Part shown: positions 16,954 through 25,427 of the stretch, one piece after another
How the letters are laid out: each line of letters opens with the position of its first letter
How positions within the stretch are numbered: position 1 is the first letter of the stretch
Assembly: GCA_001898505.1 (NCBI GenBank)
Contig: MKTZ01000001.1
Coordinates: forward strand, 1 to 64,000
Source of the DNA: Sphingobacteriales bacterium 50-39
Lineage (GTDB): Bacteria > Bacteroidota > Bacteroidia > Chitinophagales > Chitinophagaceae
Length of the DNA: 64,000 bases
Direction of reading: 5' to 3'
The notes under the pieces: model-generated
What the model was told of the DNA's origin: nothing
What the model saw: the letters and a program-made list of their open reading frames with translations, nothing else
Database searches by the model: none
Made by a program: the position numbers and the translations under genes

Positions 16954-17869
16954 AAAATATTTTTTCTTTATAGTGGCAATGGGGATGGCGCTGTCCAGCG
17001 TGCATGCCCAGGAGCTGAATGCCAAGGTCACGGTGCTGGCCGGCAGGGTGCCTTCCACTGTCGATCATAAGGTATTTCAAACCCTTCAGGGGGCGATCTT
17101 CAATTTCCTGAACAACCGGAAGTGGTCCAATGAAAACTTTCAGAACAATGAAAAGATAACCTGTAATTTCCTTATCAATATCAGTTCCGCGGGGGACAAC
17201 AATACTTATCAGGCCAATCTGACCGTGCAGGCGGGAAGGCCGGTGTTCAATACGTCCTATCAGAGCCCGCTGATCAATTTCAATGACGAGTCGTTTACTT
17301 TCCGGTATGTCGAATATCAGCCGCTGGATTTTAATGACAACAGGGTACAGGGGTCGGAACCCTATGCGGCCAATCTGACGGCGGAGCTGGCTTACTATGT
17401 GTATCTTATCCTGGGACTCAATTTCGATAGTTTCTCTTTGCGGGGTGGGGACCCTTATTTTCAAAGGGCATTGAACATCGTCAACAATGCCCCTGACAGC
17501 CGTGATATATCAGGATGGAAGCCATTCGACGGTGTCCGTAACCGGTACTGGCTGATAGAAAATCTCACTAACAGCAAGTATACGCTGATACACGATGCCT
17601 ACTACAGCTACTACCGCAGCGGGCTGGATCAACTATATGATAGGGAGGCGGAGGGCAGGACGGCGATATTGAATACGTTGAATATGCTGAATACGGTGAA
17701 TACCGAGACTCCCAATACGATGATCATGCAGTTCTTTTTCCAGGGGCGGTCGGGCGAGATATCGAAGGTCTTTCAGAAATCCCCGCCGGATGAAAAATCG
17801 CGGGCGCTGGAGCTGCTGACCAAGCTGGATATTACCAACCTCAATAAATATAAACAGGACCTGCAATGA
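16946..17869 (+). CDS. porD: DUF4835 protein (type IX secretion protein PorD)
   Basis: 307 aa with a signal peptide (MRKKYFFFIVAMGMALSSVHAQ). The mature start ELNAKVTVLAGRV and the later LAYYVYLILGLNFDSFSLRGGDPYF segment are typical of DUF4835, the family annotated as PorD of the type IX secretion system. Probably periplasmic or outer-membrane associated. Its start overlaps coaBC and its stop overlaps the next gene (ATGA), so translation is coupled. Family call good; direct secretion role known only from homologs. Confidence 0.85.
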   Translation: MRKKYFFFIVAMGMALSSVHAQELNAKVTVLAGRVPSTVDHKVFQTLQGAIFNFLNNRKWSNENFQNNEKITCNFLINISSAGDNNTYQANLTVQAGRPVFNTSYQSPLINFNDESFTFRYVEYQPLDFNDNRVQGSEPYAANLTAELAYYVYLILGLNFDSFSLRGGDPYFQRALNIVNNAPDSRDISGWKPFDGVRNRYWLIENLTNSKYTLIHDAYYSYYRSGLDQLYDREAEGRTAILNTLNMLNTVNTETPNTMIMQFFFQGRSGEISKVFQKSPPDEKSRALELLTKLDITNLNKYKQDLQ

Positions 17870-18417
17870 GGATAATAGCCGGGCTGATATGCATTGTCCT
17901 GATAGCGGGTTGTTCGGAAAAGGATAATATCCCTTCGGGTGTATTGGGCAAGGAGGAGATGGGCAGTATAATTTGGGATATGATGCAGGCGGATCAATAT
18001 GCCGCGAACTACCTTATAAAGGACTCTGCCAGGGTGAATGTAAAAATGGAGACCCTGAAGTTATATGAAGAGGTTTTCCGTCTGCATAAGGTGACCCGGG
18101 AAGAGTTCCGCAAGAGCTTCCAATTTTACCAGGATCACCCGGACATCACCCGGACTATGTTCGATAGTTTGATAACAAGAGGCAACAGGATGAGGTCGGA
18201 AAGCTATACACATTCTTCGGTCCCAACGTCTGCTGCGTCTGCTGTAAGGCCTGCGGTGCCTGCTGCAAGGCCTGCTGTGACGGGTCCGATGGGGCGGCCC
18301 GGGGGGACCCCGCTTAATCACCCCGTAGGGATTAAGCCTTCTAATAAATTTCCCTTGGGGAAGGATTCTACTAAATTCCACCGGAAGGGTGTTGTGAAAG
18401 ACACTACGAGGCATTAG
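17866..18417 (+). CDS. DUF4296 lipoprotein
   Basis: 183 aa. Lipobox IAGC puts the lipidated Cys at residue 16. The DUF4296-like core runs about residues 25-110 (EEMGSIIWDMMQADQYA, HKVTREEFRKSFQFYQDHP). The tail is rich in Pro, Ala and Arg with a repeated AVRPAVPAARPAV pattern and looks disordered. It starts in a 4-base ATGA overlap with porD. Function unknown; the constant neighbourhood with porD hints at an envelope role. Confidence 0.75.
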   Translation: MRIIAGLICIVLIAGCSEKDNIPSGVLGKEEMGSIIWDMMQADQYAANYLIKDSARVNVKMETLKLYEEVFRLHKVTREEFRKSFQFYQDHPDITRTMFDSLITRGNRMRSESYTHSSVPTSAASAVRPAVPAARPAVTGPMGRPGGTPLNHPVGIKPSNKFPLGKDSTKFHRKGVVKDTTRH

Positions 18418-18453
18418 GAAGGAACTTCGTATTTTTAGCCAAAAGCTTGTCAG

Positions 18454-19152
18454 ATGAAAAAGATCGTTTCCGGCGCGCAGGAAGCTATTCAGGATATCAA
18501 GGATGGGGCCGTCATCATGCTGGGCGGCTTTGGCTTATGCGGGATCCCCGAAAATTGTATTGGGGCCCTTACGAGAAAGGGCATAAAGGACCTGACCTGT
18601 ATTTCGAACAATGCGGGGGTGGATGATTTTGGCCTGGGACTTTTGCTGAAGACCCGGCAAATAAAAAAAATGATCAGCTCCTATGTAGGGGAGAATGAGG
18701 AATTCGAAAGACAATTGCTCAATGGGGAGCTGGAGGTAGACCTGGTGCCGCAGGGGACCTTGGCTACCCGTATCCAAATGGCGGGGATGGGTATTCCTGC
18801 CTTCTTCACCCCTGCGGGTTATGGGACAGAGGTGGCGGTGGGCAAGGAAGTGAGGGAGTTCGGTGGCAAGACCTACCTGATGGAAATGGCGCTTCATGCG
18901 GACTTTGCCATTGTCAAGGCCTGGAAGGGGGATCATTTTGGCAACCTCGTCTTTCGTAAGACCACCCGCAATTTTTCCACCTCAATGGTCAAGGCGGGGA
19001 ATATTACCATTGTGGAAGTGGAGGAGCTGGTGGAGCCGGGGGCTATCCCTCCCGATGAGGTGCATGTGCCGGGTATTTATGTGCACAGGATATTCCAGGG
19101 AAAAGATTACCAAAAACGTATTGAGAAAAGAACGGTGAGATTAAAAAGCTAA
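18454..19152 (+). CDS. scoA: 3-oxoacid (succinyl-CoA:acetoacetate) CoA-transferase subunit A
   Basis: 232 aa. The CoA-transferase alpha fold shows [13 protein letters not shown] near residues 28-40 (oxyanion and CoA-binding loop) and [12 protein letters not shown]. The subunit works with ScoB to move CoA from succinyl-CoA to acetoacetate in ketone-body use. It is followed by scoB after 10 bases. Substrate is inferred from the pair; other 3-oxoacids are possible. Confidence 0.94.
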   Translation: MKKIVSGAQEAIQDIKDGAVIMLGGFGLCGIPENCIGALTRKGIKDLTCISNNAGVDDFGLGLLLKTRQIKKMISSYVGENEEFERQLLNGELEVDLVPQGTLATRIQMAGMGIPAFFTPAGYGTEVAVGKEVREFGGKTYLMEMALHADFAIVKAWKGDHFGNLVFRKTTRNFSTSMVKAGNITIVEVEELVEPGAIPPDEVHVPGIYVHRIFQGKDYQKRIEKRTVRLKS

Positions 19153-19162
19153 AACCTTCATT

Positions 19163-19819
19163 ATGGCTTTGGACAAATTTGGCATTGCCAAACGTATAGC
19201 GCAGGAATTGAGGGATGGGATGTATATTAATTTGGGGATAGGGATTCCTACTCTTGTAGCGAATTATATCCCATCTGGTATTTCCATTATGCTGCAGTCG
19301 GAGAATGGTATGCTGGGCATCGGGCCTTATCCAACGGATGAGGAGGTGGATGCGGATCTGATCAATGCGGGGAAAGAGACGGTGACGATACTGCCGGGAG
19401 GAGCTTTTTTCGATAGTGCGGAGAGCTTTGGAATGATCAGGGCAGGAAAGGTGGATCTCACGGTATTGGGCGCCATGGAGGTGTCTGATTCGGGGGATAT
19501 TGCCAACTGGAAGATACCGGGGAAGATGGTAAAGGGGATGGGTGGGGCGATGGACCTGGTGGCCAGCGCAAGGAATATCATTGTGGCCATGCAGCATACG
19601 AACCCCAAGGGGGAATCGAAGCTGTTGCCGGCGTGTACCCTGCCGCTGACGGGTGTTAAATGCGTGAAAAAGGTAGTAACGGACCTGGCGGTGCTGGATG
19701 TCACATCAGAAGGATTTCGGTTGCTGGAAAGGGCGCCGGGGGTGACGGTGGAGGAGATAAAAGACAAGACAAAGGGCCGACTGATCATAAAGGGAGATAT
19801 ACCGGAGATGAAATTATAA
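19163..19819 (+). CDS. scoB: 3-oxoacid CoA-transferase subunit B
   Basis: 218 aa. The catalytic Glu lies in [10 protein letters not shown] near residue 50, the residue that forms the glutamyl-CoA thioester. [13 protein letters not shown] and [20 protein letters not shown] are family signatures. Forms a heteromer with ScoA just upstream. Ends 5 bases before the stop of the convergent membrane-protein gene. Confidence 0.94.
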   Translation: MALDKFGIAKRIAQELRDGMYINLGIGIPTLVANYIPSGISIMLQSENGMLGIGPYPTDEEVDADLINAGKETVTILPGGAFFDSAESFGMIRAGKVDLTVLGAMEVSDSGDIANWKIPGKMVKGMGGAMDLVASARNIIVAMQHTNPKGESKLLPACTLPLTGVKCVKKVVTDLAVLDVTSEGFRLLERAPGVTVEEIKDKTKGRLIIKGDIPEMKL

Positions 19820-19824
19820 TATCA

Positions 19825-20466
19825 CTATCCTTCGGCGGGCAGCTCGTCCCGGTGGGGCCATACTGCCAGCGTGTAGAGCAGATAGCGGACAAGGGCTGCG
19901 AGGGATAGGAATATGCTGTTCTCCGGGCTGGGGGATGAGGAGGAGACCCATTCCAGCAATAAGATGATCAGGAGGTAGAAGAGGGTGCCTCCGGCCATCC
20001 AGAAGAGGGGGGATCGGAATACATCGAGGCCTTTTGATTGGACAATGGGGGGCAGGCTAAGGAGGATCACGCCGAGAAGGATGCCATTCTTAATCGTCTC
20101 CAGGCCCGGGCTATTGTTGCCAAACCCTTTTATGGCGAGCCAGGTGAGCAGGGAGGAGAGGAATGCTACGAGGATGATAGTCAGTATATATCGGGCTGTT
20201 TTCGTCCGGATGGGCCGGAATAGGCGGGCAAATAGAAGCAGCTCGATGGGATAGCAGATGTTATTGAGAATGGCCTGGTCTTCCGGAGTGAGCATGTGCA
20301 GGTGAGTGGGGATATCCCGGAGGAAATTGACGAGGCAGATGATAAGGATGAGGGTGAAGGGTTCTTTCCCGAAGTTGGAGAAGAGGGTCAGGACGGCTGG
20401 TATCAGCGGGAGGAATGTGATAGCAATAAAAAGATAGTCAATAAAGCTATTTCCGGTAATAAGCAT
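19825..20466 (-). CDS. Multi-pass membrane protein of unknown function (family member 1 of 3)
   Basis: 213 aa with about six or seven hydrophobic segments. It resembles the proteins at 22125-22799 and 26189-26881 in length, layout and key positions: a Glu in the third segment (CYPIELLLFARLF), Phe-Trp then Tyr in the sixth (LFWMAGGTLFYLL) and a short polar tail. It is last in a minus-strand run of membrane protein, histidine kinase, response regulator and this gene, with gaps of 39-69 bases. A role in sensing is inferred from that context only. Confidence 0.7.
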   Translation of the reverse strand: MLITGNSFIDYLFIAITFLPLIPAVLTLFSNFGKEPFTLILIICLVNFLRDIPTHLHMLTPEDQAILNNICYPIELLLFARLFRPIRTKTARYILTIILVAFLSSLLTWLAIKGFGNNSPGLETIKNGILLGVILLSLPPIVQSKGLDVFRSPLFWMAGGTLFYLLIILLLEWVSSSSPSPENSIFLSLAALVRYLLYTLAVWPHRDELPAEG

Positions 20467-20505
20467 AATGCAGATTTGCGATGCACCGGACAGAGGGTCA
20501 GAAGG

Positions 20506-21156
20506 CTAATCTATCAGATTGTTCTTTACGGCGAAGAAAACCAGTCCTGCCGTATTTTTTGCACCAAAGCGTTCCATCAGCCGATCTTTTATTGCCTCTA
20601 CGGTCCTGGGGCTTACGTCAATCTTTTGAGCGATCTCCTGGGCGGTGTACTCCATACAGATGTACCGTACGACTTCTCTTTCACGATCGTTCAATGTAAT
20701 CTCCGTATTTAGGCTGGGTATGACCTTGGTCCTGGTATGGGACTTTTTTAACAGGATGCGATTTACGAAGTTATTCAGGTAGTAGCCTTTGGTTGCTACT
20801 TCGATGATAGCCCTTTTAATCTCGGAGGGGTCGGCGCTTTTAAGGAGGTATCCGTTGGCGCCTATTTCCATCATATGGCTTACAAAGCGCTCGTCCTCAT
20901 ACATTGTCAACGCGATGATATGAATGGAAGGATATTGTTTGGCAATGATCTTGGTGGTCTCGATCCCGTCCTTCAGCGGCATCCGGAGGTCCATGAGCAC
21001 TACATCGGGTTCTGAAGCGGCAAGACCGTCGAGCAATTCCTGTCCATTTTCTGCCTCCTGAACGAATTTTATAGCACTATAAGGGCGTAATGATAAAATG
21101 ACACCCTTTCGGAATATCTTGTGGTCATCGGCTATTGCAACTTTAATAACTCCCAT
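20506..21156 (-). CDS. NarL/FixJ-type response regulator
   Basis: 216 aa. Receiver domain with the acidic pair in VAIADDHKIF and the phosphoacceptor Asp in VVLMDLRMP (about residue 56), the switch Thr in LTMYEDE and Lys in GYLLKSAD. C-terminal LuxR-type helix-turn-helix: LNDREREVVRYICMEYTAQEIAQ and SPRTVEAIKDRL. It lies 53 bases after the histidine kinase at 21210-22055, its likely partner. Targets unknown; may act on its own region. Confidence 0.92.
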   Translation of the reverse strand: MGVIKVAIADDHKIFRKGVILSLRPYSAIKFVQEAENGQELLDGLAASEPDVVLMDLRMPLKDGIETTKIIAKQYPSIHIIALTMYEDERFVSHMMEIGANGYLLKSADPSEIKRAIIEVATKGYYLNNFVNRILLKKSHTRTKVIPSLNTEITLNDREREVVRYICMEYTAQEIAQKIDVSPRTVEAIKDRLMERFGAKNTAGLVFFAVKNNLID

Positions 21157-21209
21157 AGGCTTCTTTGGATTTCGGTCTTCTTCTCTTACTTAAAGATAAC
21201 ACATATATT

Positions 21210-22055
21210 TTATTCCTGCTCACGAAGCTTATCTTCTTCTTCCTTAATCAGTTCTATCGTTACCTTATAGTAGGTCTGGGACATATCTTTTTCAAAAAAT
21301 ATCTTGCCATGGAGGACTTTCAGCCGGCTCTGGATGTTTTTCAGGCCAAGTCCTACATTGCTTTTATTGAGCTTATTAAAATCGTTCTGGGTAATGCCTC
21401 TTCCGTCGTGATGCAAACGTATAAAGAACTTGTCGCCGCTGGTGTTTTGGGTGAGGTGTATAAAGCTGGCATTGCTGTGCTTGAGGATATTGTTGACCAG
21501 TTCCTGTATGACCCTGAAAATGATCAGTTCATTTTCGGCCTGGAGACGCTCGCGATAGTCATGAAAGCGGGAGCTGGCGTTCATGCTGCCTGAGCCGCTG
21601 ATCTTCTGGAAGAGGTCGTTGACGGCGGATTCCAACCCAAAGTTCTTGAGGGTGGGGGGCATAAGGCTATGAGAGATATTCCGGATGAGCTGGATGGTAT
21701 CGTCGATGATCTGCTTGGCATTATAAATGCTTTGCAGCTGGGTAGTCTTGTCCAGATTGACGAGGTTCTCATTGAGGTATAGTCTGGCGGTGGCTAGCAG
21801 GGGGCCGGCGTCATCGTGGAGGTCGGCTGCAATGCGCTGGCGTTCTTCTTCCTGCAGGCGGATAGAGGCATTCAGCAGCAATTTTTGCTGATCCTGCTCC
21901 ATGCGCTGGAGGCGCAGTTGGTAACGAATGACCTTGCGCTGGTGAAAAATAATGAAAACGATGAGCCCGATGGTAAGTGCGAGCATACCAATGGTGCCAA
22001 AATATAGCACCAGGGACACGTTGCTGCCGGGATTGGTTGCTTCTAAAATTATCAT
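21210..22055 (-). CDS. NarL-partner sensor histidine kinase (HisKA_3 type)
   Basis: 281 aa. One membrane helix (about residues 14-38) then a short coiled-coil. The dimerisation/phosphoacceptor helix has the His in RIAADLHDDAGPLLA near residue 80. The ATPase domain shows the N box VIQELVNNILKHSNA, the HDGRGI box and GLGLKNIQSRL. It has no sizeable extracellular sensor domain, so input probably comes from a partner, possibly the membrane proteins encoded on both sides. Confidence 0.92.
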   Translation of the reverse strand: MIILEATNPGSNVSLVLYFGTIGMLALTIGLIVFIIFHQRKVIRYQLRLQRMEQDQQKLLLNASIRLQEEERQRIAADLHDDAGPLLATARLYLNENLVNLDKTTQLQSIYNAKQIIDDTIQLIRNISHSLMPPTLKNFGLESAVNDLFQKISGSGSMNASSRFHDYRERLQAENELIIFRVIQELVNNILKHSNASFIHLTQNTSGDKFFIRLHHDGRGITQNDFNKLNKSNVGLGLKNIQSRLKVLHGKIFFEKDMSQTYYKVTIELIKEEEDKLREQE

Positions 22056-22124
22056 TTAACAGGGCATCGTCTCCAATGGACGGACGGTTTAGGGTTTAAG
22101 TTTCTCATGAGATCCAGGTTTATA

Positions 22125-22799
22125 TCATATGTCTGCATAATAGTTTTCAATAGGATTTGGTGTTTTGTTCTTTTTCATGCTGAAGGCAATACAAAAGAAG
22201 ATATTCTTTATGATGTCGAATATATTGTTAATGTACCAATAGTTCTTATGCTCCTGGGTTGAAAAGTTACTGGCATACAAAAAGAGGAAAAGGGTGGCGG
22301 AAAAGTATATAAAAAAGGCGATCACGACCCAAAATTTCTTGGTGTAATACACAAAGAGGATGGATGGATCCTTGATCTGGCCATAGAGGAAAATAATGCT
22401 GTATATGATGATCAGCACATTTTCTCCAGAGGCAGATGGGGAGTCGAAATTGCTTGATCTATTGTGTACGAAGCTGGCAACCACCATGCCAAGAAATGCG
22501 AGTGAACCGATGATAGGTACATACCTAAGCCGGGGATCCTTTATGGAGCGATAAAGAAATATGGTTAACAGGAAATATTCGATGATGGTGAAGGCGGAGT
22601 ACAAGTAAAAGCCGTTTACATGAAACACGTTCTTTAACAGCGGCGCGAGGAACTCCATTGCAAATGAGAAAAGGCAATATGCAAAAATTACCTGTAGCCC
22701 TTCCTGCTTGTTCCGTTTATGGAATGCAAGATAAAAGACTACAGGTAACAACTCGGATATAATGAACAGCAGGTACAGCAAATGCCTTTTTTTTCTCAA
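22125..22799 (-). CDS. Multi-pass membrane protein of unknown function (family member 2 of 3)
   Basis: About 224 aa, six or seven hydrophobic segments. It shares with the other two members a Glu near the end of segment 2 (FSFAMEFLA), a Glu in segment 3 (FTIIEYFLLTIFLYRSI) and FW...Y in segment 6 (KKFWVVIAFFIYF). The listed start at 22799 is TTG. That codon overlaps a promoter-like TATATTTG, so the true start may be the TTG at 22781. The first ATG lies too deep, at residue 48. It precedes a histidine kinase by 69 bases. Confidence 0.65.
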   Translation of the reverse strand: MRKKRHLLYLLFIISELLPVVFYLAFHKRNKQEGLQVIFAYCLFSFAMEFLAPLLKNVFHVNGFYLYSAFTIIEYFLLTIFLYRSIKDPRLRYVPIIGSLAFLGMVVASFVHNRSSNFDSPSASGENVLIIIYSIIFLYGQIKDPSILFVYYTKKFWVVIAFFIYFSATLFLFLYASNFSTQEHKNYWYINNIFDIIKNIFFCIAFSMKKNKTPNPIENYYADI

Positions 22800-22804
22800 A
22801 TATA
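22797..22804 (-). promoter_or_regulatory. Possible -7 element overlapping the start of the membrane protein gene
   Basis: TATATTTG on the minus strand matches TAnnTTTG. If used, transcription would start inside the annotated frame, which argues for a start codon at or after 22781. Confidence 0.35.
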
Positions 22805-22838
22805 ATTGGCATTGTGCTATAATCCAAGCAAATACGTA

Positions 22839-23207
22839 TTATTTGCTGGTAGTCAGCCATGTCCAGAGGGTATCCCATCCTCTGTCAGCTACGATAGCCG
22901 GAGCAGTGGAGATAGCGCCACCTTTTTCTACTACTACTTGTTTCAGCATGTCATTGCCAGATGCATCAACGCCTACATAAACAAGGGTGTTTTGTCCTTT
23001 TTCGTTGATGGCATCATAAAAACGCATACCTACGCAGCCAGGTTGAGCCAGGATCTGTTCGATGATGTTACGTCCGATGGTAACACCTGTAAAAGACTCG
23101 GGATATTTCTCTTGATAGGATTTTACAAGGTTTGTTGCAAGTTCGTGGTCAATGGCTTCGCCAATGGCGGCCACGTTCAGTTGGGTAAGTAACTCTTTTT
23201 GCTGCAT
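22839..23207 (-). CDS. Hypothetical soluble protein
   Basis: 122 aa, not recognised. No signal peptide or membrane segment. The N-terminal half looks helical (LLTQLNVAAIGEAIDHELATNLVKSYQEKYP). The second half looks like beta strands around GVTIGRNIIEQILAQPGC and NTLVYVGVDASGNDM. It ends 39 bases before the membrane protein gene and may head that operon, although the promoter-like element in the gap suggests separate transcription. Codon use looks normal for the window, so a real gene is likely. Confidence 0.7.
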   Translation of the reverse strand: MQQKELLTQLNVAAIGEAIDHELATNLVKSYQEKYPESFTGVTIGRNIIEQILAQPGCVGMRFYDAINEKGQNTLVYVGVDASGNDMLKQVVVEKGGAISTAPAIVADRGWDTLWTWLTTSK

Positions 23208-23453
23208 AAAGTGAGTTTTTAGAGGTTTGAAGAATGTTAGTTTGTAGAGCTAAGTAACCCCTAAAAAAAAAGATGGGCAACGGCCAAAACTTATGTTAAA
23301 ATGCTTTAAATTGCTTGTAATTCAAGTCAGTATTGGGTTTGATGGATTTTTCCTAGGGGGTTTACGAGGTCAAAATCGAGTAGTTTCACGTAGGGAAAAT
23401 AGTATTTTTACTATCGTAAAAGTGGCAAATTGGGATGGGAAAACTACGAGGGA

Positions 23454-23481
23454 TATCCACATTTTAGGTAAAATGTGGATA
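23454..23481. repeat. 28-base palindrome
   Basis: Arms TATCCACATTTTA and TAAAATGTGGATA pair perfectly (13 bp) around a 2-base centre (GG). It suits a dimeric regulator site. There is no T run, so it is not a standard terminator. Confidence 0.8.
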
Positions 23482-23735
23482 ATTGAGGACAGGGAGTCCA
23501 GCTAGAGGGTGTAGATCAAATATCGTGCCTTTGGATGGAGGGGGGGATCTTAAAAACGGGACTATCCGGTGTTGGTGCGGGAGTGACGGACCGGGCTAAC
23601 GGGAAGGATAATGGGGGTATGTGAAATTTTATGGCTGTTTTGGCGTTTAAATGGTCGGCCTTCGGAATGAAATCCACATAAAAGCAGTACTTTTCTATAA
23701 AACGAGGTGGGCTGGCTGCTGAATGAGAAAAAAAG

Positions 23736-23846
23736 AAGTTGACTGATACTGGATTTTAAAGGACGGCTTTCACGGATATTGAAATCTTTTACTGGACGGT
23801 ATTGGACGTTGGATGGTTTTGAGATTGATCCGTAATCAATCAACTT
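23736..23846. repeat. Inverted-repeat-bounded element, copy 1
   Basis: Ends AAGTTGACTGAT and ATCAATCAACTT are inverted repeats with one mismatch. Inside are repeated GGACGG/GGACG/GGATGG words. It aligns along most of its length with the element at 27497-27605, and both lie upstream of response-regulator genes. Confidence 0.75.
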
Positions 23847-24050
23847 CTGAGACAAAACTAGGTGATATAGTGTTGACAGACAATAGGGGAACTGCTCTTT
23901 TTAACATATTCGGAAATTACTTTTCAGCGCGTAAAAATGCGCATAGACTATACAGTGTTTTTTCATACCCTATCTAAATAAAAATATAACAACCTGATTA
24001 TCAACAAAAAAATAAAGACCCATACCTGTTAACTCTACAAACCTGCCGTT

Positions 24051-24710
24051 ATGACTGCTGAACTAGTTATCAAGGTATCGATTGCGGACGACCATAAGAT
24101 CTTTCGCGACGGTATTAAAATGGCTTTGAAGAACAAGGAGTATCTGAGAATTCTGTGGGAGGCTGAGGATGGCAAGGATTTAGTGCACAAGATGCAGATC
24201 AAGCGCCCGGACGTGCTGCTGATGGATATCCGGATGCCGGAGGTGGATGGTATCAATGCTATTGGACTATTGAGGAAAGAGTATGAGGAGGTAAAGATCA
24301 TTGTGCTCACGATGTATGACGACCAGGAAATGATCTCGAAAATGATGGAAATGGGCGCTAATGCCTATTTGACGAAGACAACGGACCCCGACGAAATATA
24401 CCAGGCGATACTTACCTGTATGAATGACGACTTTTATTTCAATGACCTGGTCAACAAGGCGGTTCTTTCCAAGCTACAGACCAAGCGGCAGGTGAGGCAA
24501 TTCTATCCCAGTCCTATCAAATTCTCCGAGAAGGAGATCCGCATTCTCAAGCTGTTAGCAGAGGACAAGACGACGGAAGAGATATCAAAAGAGGTATTCT
24601 TAAGCACGCGTACCATCGAGACGATACGGCAGAACATGAAAACGAAGATCGGGGCCAAGACCATTGCGGGGCTGATCATGTATGCCATGCGGAACAAGCT
24701 CATCGACTGA
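24051..24710 (+). CDS. NarL/FixJ-type response regulator without an adjacent kinase on its strand
   Basis: 219 aa. Receiver: VSIADDHKIF, phosphoacceptor Asp in VLLMDIRMP (about residue 61), LTMYDD and AYLTKTTD. LuxR-type DNA-binding end: FSEKEIRILKLLAEDKTTEEIS and STRTIETIRQNM. Closest in the window to the regulator at 27882-28553, with shared stretches such as YLTK, IYQAI and TKR. It is flanked on its own strand by a long non-coding region holding a repeat also present upstream of that paralog. It may be served by one of the two nearby kinases. Confidence 0.92.
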   Translation: MTAELVIKVSIADDHKIFRDGIKMALKNKEYLRILWEAEDGKDLVHKMQIKRPDVLLMDIRMPEVDGINAIGLLRKEYEEVKIIVLTMYDDQEMISKMMEMGANAYLTKTTDPDEIYQAILTCMNDDFYFNDLVNKAVLSKLQTKRQVRQFYPSPIKFSEKEIRILKLLAEDKTTEEISKEVFLSTRTIETIRQNMKTKIGAKTIAGLIMYAMRNKLID

Positions 24711-24734
24711 ACGGACCGGAGGTCCTTTGGATCA

Positions 24735-25406
24735 TTAATATTCCAAGGTGACGACTCCACTTTTTATGGCATAGATAGCGAGCCCGACGCGGCTTTTAAC
24801 ATTCAACTTTACGAACAGGGCATCCCGGTAGTTGTCGATGGTCCTGGGGCTTATTTCCATCATGGTGGCAATTTCCTTATAGGTCATATCGGTGCTGGCC
24901 AACTTGAGAAAGGTGAGCTCATTTTCGCTGAGGGAGAGTCTGTCGGCCTGGTTGTTATTGGATTTATCCTTTTTGAACAGGTTGACGAGCTTGCCCGCGG
25001 AGTTATAGGAATAAAAGTACCCGGTGGCCATTACGGACTGTATGGCCATGTTCAATTCACCCGGATGGATATCCTTCTTTAGAAATCCCCTGGCTCCGGC
25101 CTGCAGCAGTCTCAGCAGCGTTATCTCGGAGTCGTACATGGTAAGTATGAGCACGTAGATACCCGGATAGTTCATCCGCAGGTGCCTGGCTGTCTCATAG
25201 CCATCGAGCTCGGGCATGTTGAGATCCAGGATAACGAGGTCAGGGAGGTCGTCGGGCTGCAGTTTCTCCAGCAATTCCTTTCCATGGGCGGCAAGCAAAA
25301 TGACCTTACAATTATCGAATCTGTCAATGACGGTGGCCAGGGCATCCCGGAGGAGGATGTGATCGTCGACCATGGCTATCTTGACAGGCTTTTTCAGAGA
25401 TGACAT
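24735..25406 (-). CDS. NarL/FixJ-type response regulator
   Basis: 223 aa. Receiver: IAMVDDHILLRD, phosphoacceptor Asp in LVILDLNMP (about residue 59), LTMYDSE and GFLKKDIHP. The LuxR-type end shows LSENELTFLKLASTDMTYKEIA and SPRTIDNYRDALF. It follows the kinase at 25428-26210 by 21 bases, so it is that kinase's likely partner. It is the most divergent of the four regulators here. Convergent with the regulator at 24051, with 24 bases between them. Confidence 0.93.
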   Translation of the reverse strand: MSSLKKPVKIAMVDDHILLRDALATVIDRFDNCKVILLAAHGKELLEKLQPDDLPDLVILDLNMPELDGYETARHLRMNYPGIYVLILTMYDSEITLLRLLQAGARGFLKKDIHPGELNMAIQSVMATGYFYSYNSAGKLVNLFKKDKSNNNQADRLSLSENELTFLKLASTDMTYKEIATMMEISPRTIDNYRDALFVKLNVKSRVGLAIYAIKSGVVTLEY

Positions 25407-25427
25407 ATTTTTCTTTTATGGGTCTGA

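Larger units (their letters stand above)
23208..24050. other. Long gene-free region upstream of an unpaired response regulator
   Basis: 843 bases with no supported gene. It contains a near-perfect palindrome at 23454-23481, two CGTAAAA motifs (23415-23421, 23930-23936) and one copy of a ~110-base inverted-repeat element (23736-23846). The size and content suggest regulatory DNA or a small RNA. Confidence 0.6.

Noticed and set aside
23562-23855. 97-aa minus-strand frame over the inverted-repeat element, considered a small gene
   Set aside because: The matching copy at 27497-27605 does not keep the frame, and the protein has no recognisable feature.
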